NCBI RefSeq assembly: GCF_013410345.1 | Contig: NZ_JACCFJ010000001.1 | Coordinates: 3,695,001-3,759,000 of the forward strand | Reading direction: 5' to 3' | Source: Saccharopolyspora hordei | Lineage (GTDB): Bacteria > Actinomycetota > Actinomycetes > Mycobacteriales > Pseudonocardiaceae | Length of the DNA: 64,000 nucleotides | Part shown: one piece after another, positions 43,602 to 51,478 of the stretch | How positions within the stretch are numbered: the first letter of the stretch is position 1 | How the letters are laid out: the number at the start of each line of letters is the position of its first letter | The notes under the pieces: model-generated | What the model was told of the DNA's origin: nothing | The model's input: only the letters and a program-made list of their open reading frames with translations | Databases searched by the model: none | Position numbers and translations under genes: made by a program

Positions 43602-43723
43602 TTGTCGAGGGTGTTCCTGGCCGCCTGTGCGGCTTAGGCTGGCCTCGAACGCTCGCAGCGCGGCGCACCCGGCACGCCGGCGCGGCAGCGTGCGAACGTC
43701 GACCAGGACAGGAGTTGCCAACA

Positions 43724-44545
43724 GTGAGCGAGCCGACGTACTACGCCCCGGAGGGTGGCCTGCCGCCGCAGACGACGCTGCTGACCGACCGCGCCATCGT
43801 GAAGGAGGCGTACACCGTCATCCCGCGCGGTGTCCTCCGCGACATCGTCACCAGCAACCTGCCGGGGTGGACCGGCACCCGCTCGTGGATCCTCGCCCGC
43901 CCCATCGCCGGGTTCGCCACCACGTTCGCGCAGTACGTCGTCGAGGTCTCGCCCGGCGGCGGCAGTGACCGGCCGGAGCCGGAGCGCGGCGTGGAGTCGG
44001 TGCTGTTCCTGCTCACCGGCGACCTCGACGTGGTCATCGAGGGCGAGAAGCACCAGCTGACCCCGGGCGGGTACGCCTACCTCCCGGCGGGCGCGACCTG
44101 GTCGGTGGCCAACGAGTCCGACTCGGTGGCCAGCTTCGTCTGGGTGCGCAAGGCCTACGAGCCGGTGGAGGGCATCCCGGCGCCGAAGCCGTTCGCGGTG
44201 CAGGAGCAGGACGTCGAGCCGACGCCGATGCCGGACACCAACGGCGCCTGGGCCACCACGCGGTTCGTCGACCCGGACGACCTCGCGCACGACATGCACG
44301 TCAACATCGTGACCTTCGAGCCGGGCGCGGTGATCCCGTTCGCCGAGACGCACGTGATGGAGCACGGCCTCTACGTCCTGGAGGGCAAGGCCGTCTACCG
44401 GCTCAACGACGACTGGGTGGAGGTCCAGGCCGGTGACTTCCTGTGGTTGCGCGCCTTCTGCCCGCAGGCCTGCTACGCCGGTGGTCCCGGCAAGTTCCGC
44501 TACCTGCTCTACAAGGACGTCAACCGCCAGGTGAAGCTGACCTGA
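43724..44545 (+). CDS. allE: (S)-ureidoglycine aminohydrolase
   Basis: A 273-residue bicupin. It opens TYYAPEGGLPPQTTLLTDRAIVKEAYTVIPRGVLRDIV, a hallmark of AllE/UGHase. The second cupin carries the metal-site residues in VIPFAETHVMEHGLYVLEGKAVYRL (Glu, His, His) and a glutamine in FCPQACYAGG. It releases ammonia from ureidoglycine to give ureidoglycolate, a late step of purine degradation. GTG 43724 has AGGAG upstream. No other allantoin-pathway gene is adjacent, so it is an orphan; a 13-bp palindrome lies in its leader. Confidence 0.9.
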   Translation: MSEPTYYAPEGGLPPQTTLLTDRAIVKEAYTVIPRGVLRDIVTSNLPGWTGTRSWILARPIAGFATTFAQYVVEVSPGGGSDRPEPERGVESVLFLLTGDLDVVIEGEKHQLTPGGYAYLPAGATWSVANESDSVASFVWVRKAYEPVEGIPAPKPFAVQEQDVEPTPMPDTNGAWATTRFVDPDDLAHDMHVNIVTFEPGAVIPFAETHVMEHGLYVLEGKAVYRLNDDWVEVQAGDFLWLRAFCPQACYAGGPGKFRYLLYKDVNRQVKLT

Positions 44546-44687
44546 CCGTGCGGCGGGCGGGGCGGGGTCGTGAGCGGTGGAACCGCCTGGAACCGGTCTG
44601 CGCACTCACGACCTGCCGTCCACGCCCGGTGCGGGCGGCTCGGTGCTGCACTGCACGGCTGGGCTGGCGGGCGTGATCGCCGGCACG

Positions 44688-44716
44688 TTGTTGTGGAGCA
44701 CGCGCTCCACTACCGT
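44688..44716 (+). promoter_or_regulatory. Leaderless promoter with embedded operator for TetR gene
   Basis: TTGTTG (44688-44693) and TACCGT (44711-44716) are -35 and -10 boxes with a 17-bp spacer. The spacer region is filled by a palindrome GTGGAGC-ACGC-GCTCCAC (44693-44710). GTG 44723 begins six bases after the -10 box, the spacing of a leaderless start. A repressor at the palindrome would block polymerase directly. Confidence 0.65.
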
Positions 44717-44722
44717 GAGCGC

Positions 44723-45400
44723 GTGCCTCGACCGCGCGTGCACGACCTGGACCGGGTGCTCGACGTCGCCGAGCGGCTCGTCGCGGACGTGGGCCCGGAA
44801 GGGCTCACGGTGCGTCGGCTCTCGGCGGAGAGCGGCGTGCCCAACGGGGCGATCTACCACGCGTTCGGCTCGCTGGCCGCGCTGCGCGGACGGCTGTGGT
44901 TGCGGGCCGCCACCGACTTCCTGGCCCTGCAGTCGGAGCTCGTCGACGAAGCGCTGGGCCGAGCCGGGGCGGTCGACGCGGTGGTCGCCGCCGCCGACGC
45001 ACCGGCGGTGTTCGCGGAGGGTCGCCCGGCGGCCGCGCGGATGCTCATGACGGTGCGCCGGGAGCAGCTGCTCGGCCCGGACCTCCCCGAGGAGCTCGCC
45101 GACGCGCTGCTCGGGCTGGACCGGAAGCTGGTGTCCGAGGTGCTGTGCCGCTTGGCGTCCGCGCTGTGGGGCCGGCGCGACGGACCGAGCGTCGAGGTGA
45201 TCACCACGTGCGTGGTGGACCTGCCGACCGCGCTGCTGCGCCGCCACCTCGGCCGGCTCACCGCGGACGGCGCCGCGCAGGTCCCCGCGGACGCGCGCGC
45301 CCGCCTCGCCGCGGCCGTGCGCGCGGTCCTCGACCTCGAGCCCCCGAGGCGCGGTCAAACCGCCTCGGCAGCCACCGAACGACTCGGAAGACGGAGATGA
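44723..45400 (+). CDS. TetR-family regulator
   Basis: A 225-residue TetR-type regulator: the helix-turn-helix is LTVRRLSAESGVPNGAIYHAFGSLAALRGRLW (about residues 29-60); the remainder is the variable ligand-binding domain. GTG 44723 has no ribosome site but sits at leaderless distance from a promoter whose spacer holds a perfect palindrome, strongly suggesting autorepression. The next gene, an acetyltransferase, overlaps by four bases (ATGA), so it is in the same transcript and is probably part of the response the repressor controls. Confidence 0.88.
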   Translation: MPRPRVHDLDRVLDVAERLVADVGPEGLTVRRLSAESGVPNGAIYHAFGSLAALRGRLWLRAATDFLALQSELVDEALGRAGAVDAVVAAADAPAVFAEGRPAAARMLMTVRREQLLGPDLPEELADALLGLDRKLVSEVLCRLASALWGRRDGPSVEVITTCVVDLPTALLRRHLGRLTADGAAQVPADARARLAAAVRAVLDLEPPRRGQTASAATERLGRRR

Positions 45401-46242
45401 ACGACTCGACCCGCCTGCACCTGCCGTCCGACGTCCGCCACGGCGCGAAGGAGGTCGCCGTCGGCCGCGGGCTCACCGGTCTGCTGTGGACCGGCGGGGC
45501 CCGGCTCTCCCCCGCGGCTCGGCAGCACCTGCGCAGCACGTTCCCGGCCGTGGCGGTGCAGGCGTTCACCGCCACGACCGAGCAGTACTGGCAGCAGTGG
45601 CTCTCCGACGACAACCTCGACGACCTGTCCGGTCTCGTCGTCGTCTTCGACGCCACCGGCCTCCCGGTGGCGTGGGTGGCCAGCAACGACCGCCGGTTCG
45701 GCGGCCGCACGTGCTTCTACGCCGCCTCGGCCGGCGTGCACCCGGACCACCAGGGCACCGGCATCTCCAGCACGATCTGGCGCGTCCTGCTGCGTTCGGC
45801 GATCGTCCGGGCCGCGCCGCGCAGCCTGTACGCGGTGATGCGCACCGGCAACCCACTGGTGTACGGCGCGTGGTCGTCCGCCACGGGTCGTGACGACGCC
45901 ACCTGGCCCGCGCCGGGCTTCGCGGTGCCTGAGCACGTCCGGCGCATCGCGGCGGACGCGGCCGCCGACCTCGACCAGGCCGACCGGTTGGACCCCGACA
46001 CGCTGGTCATCACCGACGCCTACGACGACACCGAGGCCGGGCTGTGGACCCAGCGCCCCACCTCCGACCGCACGGACGTCGACGAGTGGTTCGCGCGGCT
46101 GCTCGGGCCGCGCGACGCCGTCGTCCTCGTGGTGAGGTTCAACCCGCTGCAGGTCGTGGTCGACGAAGCGCTGCGCCAGGTGCGCCGCGCCCTGGGGTTG
46201 CGCACCAGCCGGTCCTCGCGCAGCTCACGCGCCCGCAGCTGA
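45397..46242 (+). CDS. GNAT-family acetyltransferase
   Basis: A 281-residue protein with one GNAT region in its middle: LVVVFDATGLPVAWVASNDRRF, then AASAGVHPDHQGTGISSTIWRVLL, in which HPDHQGTGISS is the acetyl-CoA-binding motif A. The N-terminal 40 and C-terminal ~100 residues are outside the fold. ATG 45397 overlaps the TetR stop. Its last ~18 bases overlap the mca fragment on the other strand. Substrate unknown; resistance or modification enzymes often sit with such repressors. Confidence 0.77.
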   Translation: MNDSTRLHLPSDVRHGAKEVAVGRGLTGLLWTGGARLSPAARQHLRSTFPAVAVQAFTATTEQYWQQWLSDDNLDDLSGLVVVFDATGLPVAWVASNDRRFGGRTCFYAASAGVHPDHQGTGISSTIWRVLLRSAIVRAAPRSLYAVMRTGNPLVYGAWSSATGRDDATWPAPGFAVPEHVRRIAADAAADLDQADRLDPDTLVITDAYDDTEAGLWTQRPTSDRTDVDEWFARLLGPRDAVVLVVRFNPLQVVVDEALRQVRRALGLRTSRSSRSSRARS

Positions 46243-46425
46243 GCTGCCGCGGACACCGGCGAACAGGTCGTCCTCGGGCACGGTGGTGGGCACCACCGAC
46301 TTGGCGAGCTGGTCGTCCTCGGTGGGCCACACCTCGCGCTCGATCTCCCGGGGGTGGGCGAAGAACGGGTTGTCCGGGCCCAGCTGCGTGGCGTGCGCGC
46401 GAGCGGCCCGGTCCCGGGTCTCGAA
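46225..46425 (-). pseudogene. mca: Mycothiol S-conjugate amidase (mca), C-terminal remnant
   Basis: The last ~66 residues of Mca: RAHATQLGPDNPFFAHP, REVWPTEDDQLAKSVV and PEDDLFAGV match the C-terminal end of this mycothiol-dependent detoxification amidase. All the zinc-binding N-terminal part is gone. Upstream, at about 46426, the sequence becomes unrelated and runs into a TetR fragment on the opposite strand. This marks a deletion or rearrangement joint. A working mca presumably exists elsewhere, if the organism makes mycothiol. Confidence 0.7.
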
Positions 46426-46491
46426 GCGACCAGGGACGGGACCGACCAGGCCAGCCCGCACAGCGTCGAGCCCGCGACGAACAGGCCCAGG

Positions 46492-46926
46492 GACCTCGTC
46501 CTCGACATCCACGAGGAGTTCATCGCCCGCCTCGGTGAGGTCGTCGCCGGACGCCGTCCCGGTGAGTCGCCCCTGGCGGCGCTGCGGCGCGCCTGCTTCG
46601 AGGACCTGGCCCGCCGCGACGCCATGCTCGGGTTCGCCGGCCCGGACTTCGTCCGCCTGGTCACCGGCAGCCCCACCCTGCGGGCCCGGTTGCGGGAGAT
46701 CCACGAGGAGCGGGAGGCGGCGCTGGCCGCGGCGCTGGCCGAGGAGTTCGACGAGTTCACCGCCGGTCTGGTCGCCGCGCACGTCGTCGCCGTGCACCGG
46801 ACGCTGTTCCGCGAGGTGCAGCGGCGGACGCTCGCCGGGCAGGACGCCGACGAGATCGCGGCCGCGCTGGAACCCCGAGCGGTGCAGGCGTTCGACGCGC
46901 TGCAGCGGCTGCTCGAGGAGCGCTGA
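46492..46926 (+). pseudogene. TetR regulator, C-terminal remnant lacking DNA-binding domain
   Basis: About 144 residues from DLVLDIHEEF to FDALQRLLEER with a natural stop. They match the ligand-binding half of a TetR protein directly after the usual SKEDL position. The helix-turn-helix that should precede DLVL is absent; a plus-strand frame opens upstream from 46354 but reads through the mca fragment without sense. The gene was probably cut by the same event that truncated mca. Confidence 0.68.
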
Positions 46927-46935
46927 GCGCCGGGG

Positions 46936-47877
46936 TCAGGCGCGGTCCGGCGTGCGCGCCGTGTCGAGGTGCTCGGCGACCAGGTCCAGCAGCGCGTCGA
47001 CCTCGACCGGGTCGTACCCGCCCACCGGGACCTGGGGGAACTCGGCGGCGCGCACCTCGGCGGCGGTGAGCCCGTCCGCGCCGCGCAGGGTCGCCGCGAC
47101 GCGGTCGAGCAGGTCGTCGACCTCGTCCACGTCGTAGCCGGGCGTGCCCTCCGGCGGCTCGTTGAACACCACGCTGCTGATCGCCTCCGCGGTCAGCCCG
47201 CGGCCACCGGTGGCCCCCCGCCGGAAGGCCCGGGCGATCGGCATGCGCTGCGCCGGGATCGCGCGGGCGCGCGGCGCCAGGTGCCGGATGCTGGCCGCGG
47301 CCATCACCAGGAACGCCACCACGCCGGCCTCCTGGTAGCCGGGGTGGCCCGGCTGCGGCGGGTTGAACCGGGCGGTCAGCAGGTCGTGCGCGGTCAGCGT
47401 GTCCTCGCCGCGCAACGTCGCCGCGACGCGGTCCACGAACGCGTCCACCTCGGCCTTGTCCAACGCGCGCTGCTGGGGCCCGGCCGTGTCGAACTCGGCG
47501 CGCGGCACCCGCTCGGGCCGCCGCTGCGGTGGATCCGCCTCGCGCCCGGCGGCCTCCGGTACGCCTCGCCGCGGCGGCTCGGCGCGCCGCGCCTCCGCGC
47601 GCTCCTGCTGCTGGGACGCCCGGACCTCGCGCTTCATCAAGGTGAGCGCGACCTGGTCCAGGAAGGCGTCGACCTGCTTCTTCTTGTAGGCGCGCCGACC
47701 GCGCTTGCGCGGGCTGAACCGGACGGTGAGCACGTCGCGCGCGGTCACCAGCGGCTTGCCGCGCAACGTCGCCACCACGCGCTTAAGGAACGCGTCGACC
47801 TCAGCCTCGTCGTACCCGTGGTCGCGCCGCCAAGCCCTGGCGAAGACAACGCTGCGCACGTCGTCGGGGGTGAGCAT
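46936..47877 (-). CDS. Protein with six DivIVA-like repeats
   Basis: A 313-residue protein built of repeated ~40-residue DivIVA-domain units, each patterned LT-x-x-DV-x-x-V-x-F-...-GYD-x-x-EVDAFL-x-x-V-A-x-x-L. Copies start at about residues 2, 43, 125, 161, 228 and 267; a charged Gln/Arg/Pro-rich linker separates copies 2 and 3, and a basic stretch copies 4 and 5. Copies 3 and 4 are the most worn. ATG 47877 has GGAGG eight bases upstream. DivIVA/Wag31 normally has one such domain followed by a long coiled coil and marks cell poles; here there is no coiled coil. Location at the membrane or pole is inferred. Confidence 0.75.
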   Translation of the reverse strand: MLTPDDVRSVVFARAWRRDHGYDEAEVDAFLKRVVATLRGKPLVTARDVLTVRFSPRKRGRRAYKKKQVDAFLDQVALTLMKREVRASQQQERAEARRAEPPRRGVPEAAGREADPPQRRPERVPRAEFDTAGPQQRALDKAEVDAFVDRVAATLRGEDTLTAHDLLTARFNPPQPGHPGYQEAGVVAFLVMAAASIRHLAPRARAIPAQRMPIARAFRRGATGGRGLTAEAISSVVFNEPPEGTPGYDVDEVDDLLDRVAATLRGADGLTAAEVRAAEFPQVPVGGYDPVEVDALLDLVAEHLDTARTPDRA

Positions 47878-48017
47878 CGAGGTGCCTCCAGGCGCGCTGG
47901 TTCCACCGGACGCATCTCCGGCCACCGCGCCGGACCCCGACTCGCCCGTTCTGCGCGGACAGCTTGCCCGGGCCGCTGCCGGAGATCAAGCCCCCTCCCG
48001 GTCCGGTCGGTGCGGCC

Positions 48018-48716
48018 TCAGGCGGCGTGGCGGCTGACCGACCGGTGCGGGCGGCGCACGGGTTCGTCGTCGTGGTCCGGCGGACCGTCCACCCCGTCGG
48101 CGCTCGCCCGCTGCCCGGACCACTCGGCCGCTCCCGGACCGGGGGCGTCGCGGTGGTCGCGACGCACCACGACCAGCAGCACCAGCCCCACCACCAGGAC
48201 GCCGTGCGAGAGCAGCCGCGCCGCGGGGACGGCCTCGTTGAGCACGTCGACCACGCAGAACCCGGTCAGCACGACGAGGAAGGCCGACAGCACCGGCAGC
48301 AGCCCGGCAGCCGCCCTCGGCCGCAGGGCGCTGAGCAGCAGTCCCACGCCCAGCGCCACGTTCCACGCCGTGCTCTCGTTGAACAGGTGCGCGCCCATCG
48401 ACCCGTCGTGGCCGAGGTGGGCCAGTGCGGTCACCTGCACCAGCCCGAGCAGCAGCTGGCACACCGCCACGCAGCCGAGCAGCGGCCGGGGCCAGCGGTG
48501 CTGGCGCGGCCGCCGCGCCAGCACCGCACCGACCAGGTCCGGCGCCGGTTCGGCCGGCCGGACGCGCAACCGCCGGGTCAGCTCGGCGGCGCGACGCTGC
48601 CACTCCCGGCAGTCCGGGCAACCCGCTACGTGCTCGTCGAGCTCGGCCCCGGGGACCGGTGGTTCCTCACCGTCCAGCCGCGCCGAGATGGCCTCGCGCA
48701 TGTGCGAACAGTCCAC
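48018..48716 (-). CDS. Zinc-binding anti-sigma factor (membrane)
   Basis: A 232-residue anti-sigma factor. The N-terminal zinc anti-sigma motif is H-x3-C-x2-C (DEHVAGCPDC, about residues 27-36), preceded by CSHMREAISARLDGEE. Four to five membrane helices follow from about residue 75, and a charged tail. GTG 48716 has GGAGG four bases upstream and begins 40 bp after the sigma gene, in the same operon. It should hold the sigma factor inactive until a signal at the membrane is received. Confidence 0.85.
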   Translation of the reverse strand: MDCSHMREAISARLDGEEPPVPGAELDEHVAGCPDCREWQRRAAELTRRLRVRPAEPAPDLVGAVLARRPRQHRWPRPLLGCVAVCQLLLGLVQVTALAHLGHDGSMGAHLFNESTAWNVALGVGLLLSALRPRAAAGLLPVLSAFLVVLTGFCVVDVLNEAVPAARLLSHGVLVVGLVLLVVVRRDHRDAPGPGAAEWSGQRASADGVDGPPDHDDEPVRRPHRSVSRHAA

Positions 48717-48756
48717 GTCCCTCCAGTCGTCCCCCGCGTCCCCGCAGTTCCCGGTC

Positions 48757-49305
48757 TCACCCGGCTTCCTCGGACCGGCCCCGGCGTTCCCCCAGCAGGT
48801 CCTCCCGCGCCCGGGCGACCCTGGAGCGCACGGTACCGACAGCACACCCGCACACCTCGGCGGTCTCCTGGTAGGACAGTCCCAGGACCTGGGTCAGCAG
48901 CAGCGCTTCCCGCCGCTCCGGGGCCAGGTCGTCGAGCATGACGGTGAGCTCCACGACCTCCTCGAACCGGCCCCGCTGCGGGCGGTCCACCGCCGCCACG
49001 TCGACCGGGGAGACCGGTCGCGCGCGCTCGTGGCGCACCCGGTCGGCGGCGACCCGGCGGGCGATCGACAGCAACCAGGTGCGCGCCGAGGCGCGCCCCT
49101 CGAACCGGGACAGGCTGCGCATCGCCCGGAGGTAGGTCTCCTGGGCCAGGTCGTCGGCGCTGCCGACGTCGGCGAGGTGCGCCAGGAAGCACCACACGTC
49201 GCGTTGCGTGGCGCGGACGAACGCTTCGAGTGCGGCCCGGTCACCGCGCCCCGCGGCGAACGCGAGGTCGGTCAGCCGGGCGTCGTCGGCCGCGGAGCGG
49301 TTCAT
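48757..49305 (-). CDS. sigC: ECF sigma factor (SigC-like)
   Basis: A 182-residue sigma factor without extra domains. Region 2 contains FLAHLADVGSADDLAQETYLRAMRSL and FEGRASARTWLLSIARRVAADRVR; region 4 contains LLLTQVLGLSYQETAEVCGCAVGTVRSRVARARE. These match the SigC group of actinobacteria. ATG 49305 is selected over upstream in-frame starts as it precedes the conserved part by a normal distance. In Mycobacterium, SigC has been tied to copper acquisition; the PepSY and His-rich DUF5134 genes divergent from it support the same here (inference). Confidence 0.85.
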   Translation of the reverse strand: MNRSAADDARLTDLAFAAGRGDRAALEAFVRATQRDVWCFLAHLADVGSADDLAQETYLRAMRSLSRFEGRASARTWLLSIARRVAADRVRHERARPVSPVDVAAVDRPQRGRFEEVVELTVMLDDLAPERREALLLTQVLGLSYQETAEVCGCAVGTVRSRVARAREDLLGERRGRSEEAG

Positions 49306-49363
49306 GATCACGAAGGTTACCGGCCGGGCGCGGACCGTCCCGGACTGCGAGATCCACACCACC

Positions 49364-49391
49364 GGGAACCGGAGCGCGCTCCCGCACGACT
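49364..49391 (+). promoter_or_regulatory. Possible ECF promoter of PepSY gene
   Basis: GGGAAC (49364-49369), a 17-bp spacer, then CGACT (49387-49391). This is the style of ECF sigma promoters and lies upstream of the PepSY gene, so the locus may autoregulate its divergent partner. Confidence 0.4.
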
Positions 49392-49428
49392 GCTCCTGCG
49401 GACGACGTCGATCGGGACGAGGAGCAGC

Positions 49429-50766
49429 ATGTCAGTCGAGGAGGCCGGCGTCCGCGAGCGAGCAGCGCAGGTGCGGCGCACCGACGAGCCGTGGTGGCCC
49501 GCGCTGCGACCGCTGGTGCGGCGCCTGCACTTCTACGCCGGGGTCTTCGTCGGGCCGTTCCTGGTGGTGACCGCCGTCACCGGGCTGCTCTACGTCTTCA
49601 GCCCGCAGCTGGAGCAGGCCCTCTACGACCGCGAGCTGCACGTGCCGCCGGGCCCCACGGTGCACCCGCTGGACGTCCAGGTCGACGTGGCCCGCGACGC
49701 GCTGCCCGGCGCGCAGCTCACCGCCGTGCGCCCGGCGCCGACGCCCACCGACACCACGCGGGTGATCTTCGACGACCCCGAGGTGGAGGAGGACAGCCAC
49801 TACCGCACCGTCTTCGTCGACCCGCACACCGCCGAGGTCCGCGGCGTGCTGCCGACCTACGGCAGCAGCCAGTCGCTGCCGGTGCGCACCTGGCTCGCCC
49901 AGCTGCACCGCAACCTGCACCTCGGGGAGGCCGGCCGGGTCTACAGCGAGCTCGCCGCCAGCTGGCTGTGGGTGGTGGCGCTCGGCGGGCTGCTGCTGTG
50001 GGTGCGGCGCAAGCGCCGCAGCCGCACGTCGCTGGTCGTGCCCCGGTTCCGCGGCGGGGGTCGGCCCCGGGTGCTGTCCTGGCACGGCGCGGTCGGCCTG
50101 TGCGCGTGCGCCGGCCTGCTGTTCCTCTCCGCCACCGGCCTGACCTGGTCGCTGTTCGCCGGGGAGCACGTGACGCAGCTGCGCGGCGCGTTGTCGTGGG
50201 AGACGCCGACCGTGTCCACGGCACTGCCGCACCCCCCGACGGGGGACGTCGGCTTCGACCGGGTGCACGCCGCTGCGGTCGCGCACGGCATCACCGGGCC
50301 CGTGGAGATCACCGCGCCGCGCGGGGGCGCCTACGCGGTCACGCAGACCGAACGGCACTGGCCGACGCAGCTCGACTCCGTCGCGGTGGACCCGGGCACC
50401 GGGCAGGTGGTCGCGGAGCTGCGCTTCGCCGACCACCCGCTCATGGCCAAGCTCGCCCGCTGGGGTGTGGACGCGCACATGGGCCTGCTGTTCGGGCTGC
50501 CGAACCAGCTGCTGCTCGCCGCGCTGACCACCGGGCTGACCGCCCTGGTCGGCATGGGCTACCGGATGTGGTGGTTGCGCCGGCCGACACGCGGCTTCGG
50601 CTCCCCACCGCAGCGCGGCGCGTGGCGGCGGGTGCCCGGCCGGGTGCTGGCGCCGGTCATCCTCGTCGCCGCGTTCACCGCCTACGCGTTCCCGCTGCTG
50701 GGCGCCTCGCTGCTGCTGTTCCTGGTCGTCGACGTCGCGCTCGGCGCGCGCACGGAGGGAGCCTGA
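49429..50766 (+). CDS. PepSY-associated membrane protein
   Basis: A 445-residue membrane protein of the PepSY-TM family. Helix one is FYAGVFVGPFLVVTAVTGLLYVF (about residues 35-57); further helices lie near 180, 220, 365 and 410. Histidine-bearing turns such as QLHRNLHLGEAGR and DAHMGLLFGLP are the family's membrane-boundary motifs. Related proteins act in iron or copper uptake, often as reductases or partners. ATG 49429 has GAGGAG five bases upstream. It is divergent from sigC and two bases before DUF5134, forming one operon with it. Confidence 0.85.
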   Translation: MSVEEAGVRERAAQVRRTDEPWWPALRPLVRRLHFYAGVFVGPFLVVTAVTGLLYVFSPQLEQALYDRELHVPPGPTVHPLDVQVDVARDALPGAQLTAVRPAPTPTDTTRVIFDDPEVEEDSHYRTVFVDPHTAEVRGVLPTYGSSQSLPVRTWLAQLHRNLHLGEAGRVYSELAASWLWVVALGGLLLWVRRKRRSRTSLVVPRFRGGGRPRVLSWHGAVGLCACAGLLFLSATGLTWSLFAGEHVTQLRGALSWETPTVSTALPHPPTGDVGFDRVHAAAVAHGITGPVEITAPRGGAYAVTQTERHWPTQLDSVAVDPGTGQVVAELRFADHPLMAKLARWGVDAHMGLLFGLPNQLLLAALTTGLTALVGMGYRMWWLRRPTRGFGSPPQRGAWRRVPGRVLAPVILVAAFTAYAFPLLGASLLLFLVVDVALGARTEGA

Positions 50767-50768
50767 CC

Positions 50769-51431
50769 GTGGTGGAACCCCTGCTGCTCCGCTGGGTCCT
50801 GACGGTGCTGTTCACCGCTGCCGGGTCGTGGGCGCTGCACCGGCTGGTCCGGGCGGAGCCGATCGCGCCGCTGTCCGGCCGCGCCGCCGCAGCCGGGACG
50901 GACCGGGTGACGCCCGGGGGCCCGGTGGTGCGGATCAACGCGGCCTGGCACGTGGTGATGTGCGCGGCGATGCTCGCGATGTGCTGGCCGTGGGGCACCG
51001 CGGTGCCCGTCGGCCCGCAGCTGGTGGTGCTCGGGGCGATGGCGGCGTGGTTCCTGCTGCTGACCGCCATCACCCGCTGGTGCCCGGGGCACCGCCGGTG
51101 GCAGCAGGCCCACCACGCGGTGATGGCGGCGGCGATGTGCTGGATGCTGGTCGCGATGCCCGCCCCGGCGCCCGGGTCCGGTCACGTCCACCACCACGCG
51201 GTGGGAGCCGGGACCCTGGCCGCCGCACCGGTCGCTCCGGCCGGAACGGAGGCCGCCGGGTTCCTGGCGCTGGGCGTGGGTTTCGTCCTGACCGCCCTGC
51301 CGTGGCTGTCCGCGGCGGTGGACATCGGCCGGTTCGCACGGACCCGGCCGCAGCGCGCGGCCGCCTACGAGGCGGCCTGCCACGCCGCCACGGCGGTCGG
51401 CATGGGCGCGATGTTCCTGGCCGCGGCCTGA
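50769..51431 (+). CDS. DUF5134 membrane protein, His/Met-rich
   Basis: A 220-residue protein with about five helices and many potential metal ligands: WHVVMCAAMLAMCW, QQAHHAVMAAAMCWMLVAMP and a HVHHHAVGAG loop. It is typical of DUF5134 proteins paired with PepSY proteins and SigC-like factors. GTG 50769 has GGAGGGAG eight bases upstream; the next codon is also GTG. A part in copper uptake or sensing at the membrane is likely from its residues and neighbours, but not proven. Confidence 0.78.
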   Translation: MVEPLLLRWVLTVLFTAAGSWALHRLVRAEPIAPLSGRAAAAGTDRVTPGGPVVRINAAWHVVMCAAMLAMCWPWGTAVPVGPQLVVLGAMAAWFLLLTAITRWCPGHRRWQQAHHAVMAAAMCWMLVAMPAPAPGSGHVHHHAVGAGTLAAAPVAPAGTEAAGFLALGVGFVLTALPWLSAAVDIGRFARTRPQRAAAYEAACHAATAVGMGAMFLAAA

Positions 51432-51438
51432 CCCGACC

Positions 51439-51478
51439 GGTCCGCACTGGACTCAGGCGGTCCGCAGTGGACTCAGGA
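51439..51478. repeat. Tandem 20-bp direct repeat
   Basis: Two adjacent copies of GGTCCGCASTGGACTCAGGM (S=C/G, M=C/A) with two differences. The second copy contains the universal stress protein stop codon. It carries the CAGTGGAC core recurring in this window. Confidence 0.7.
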
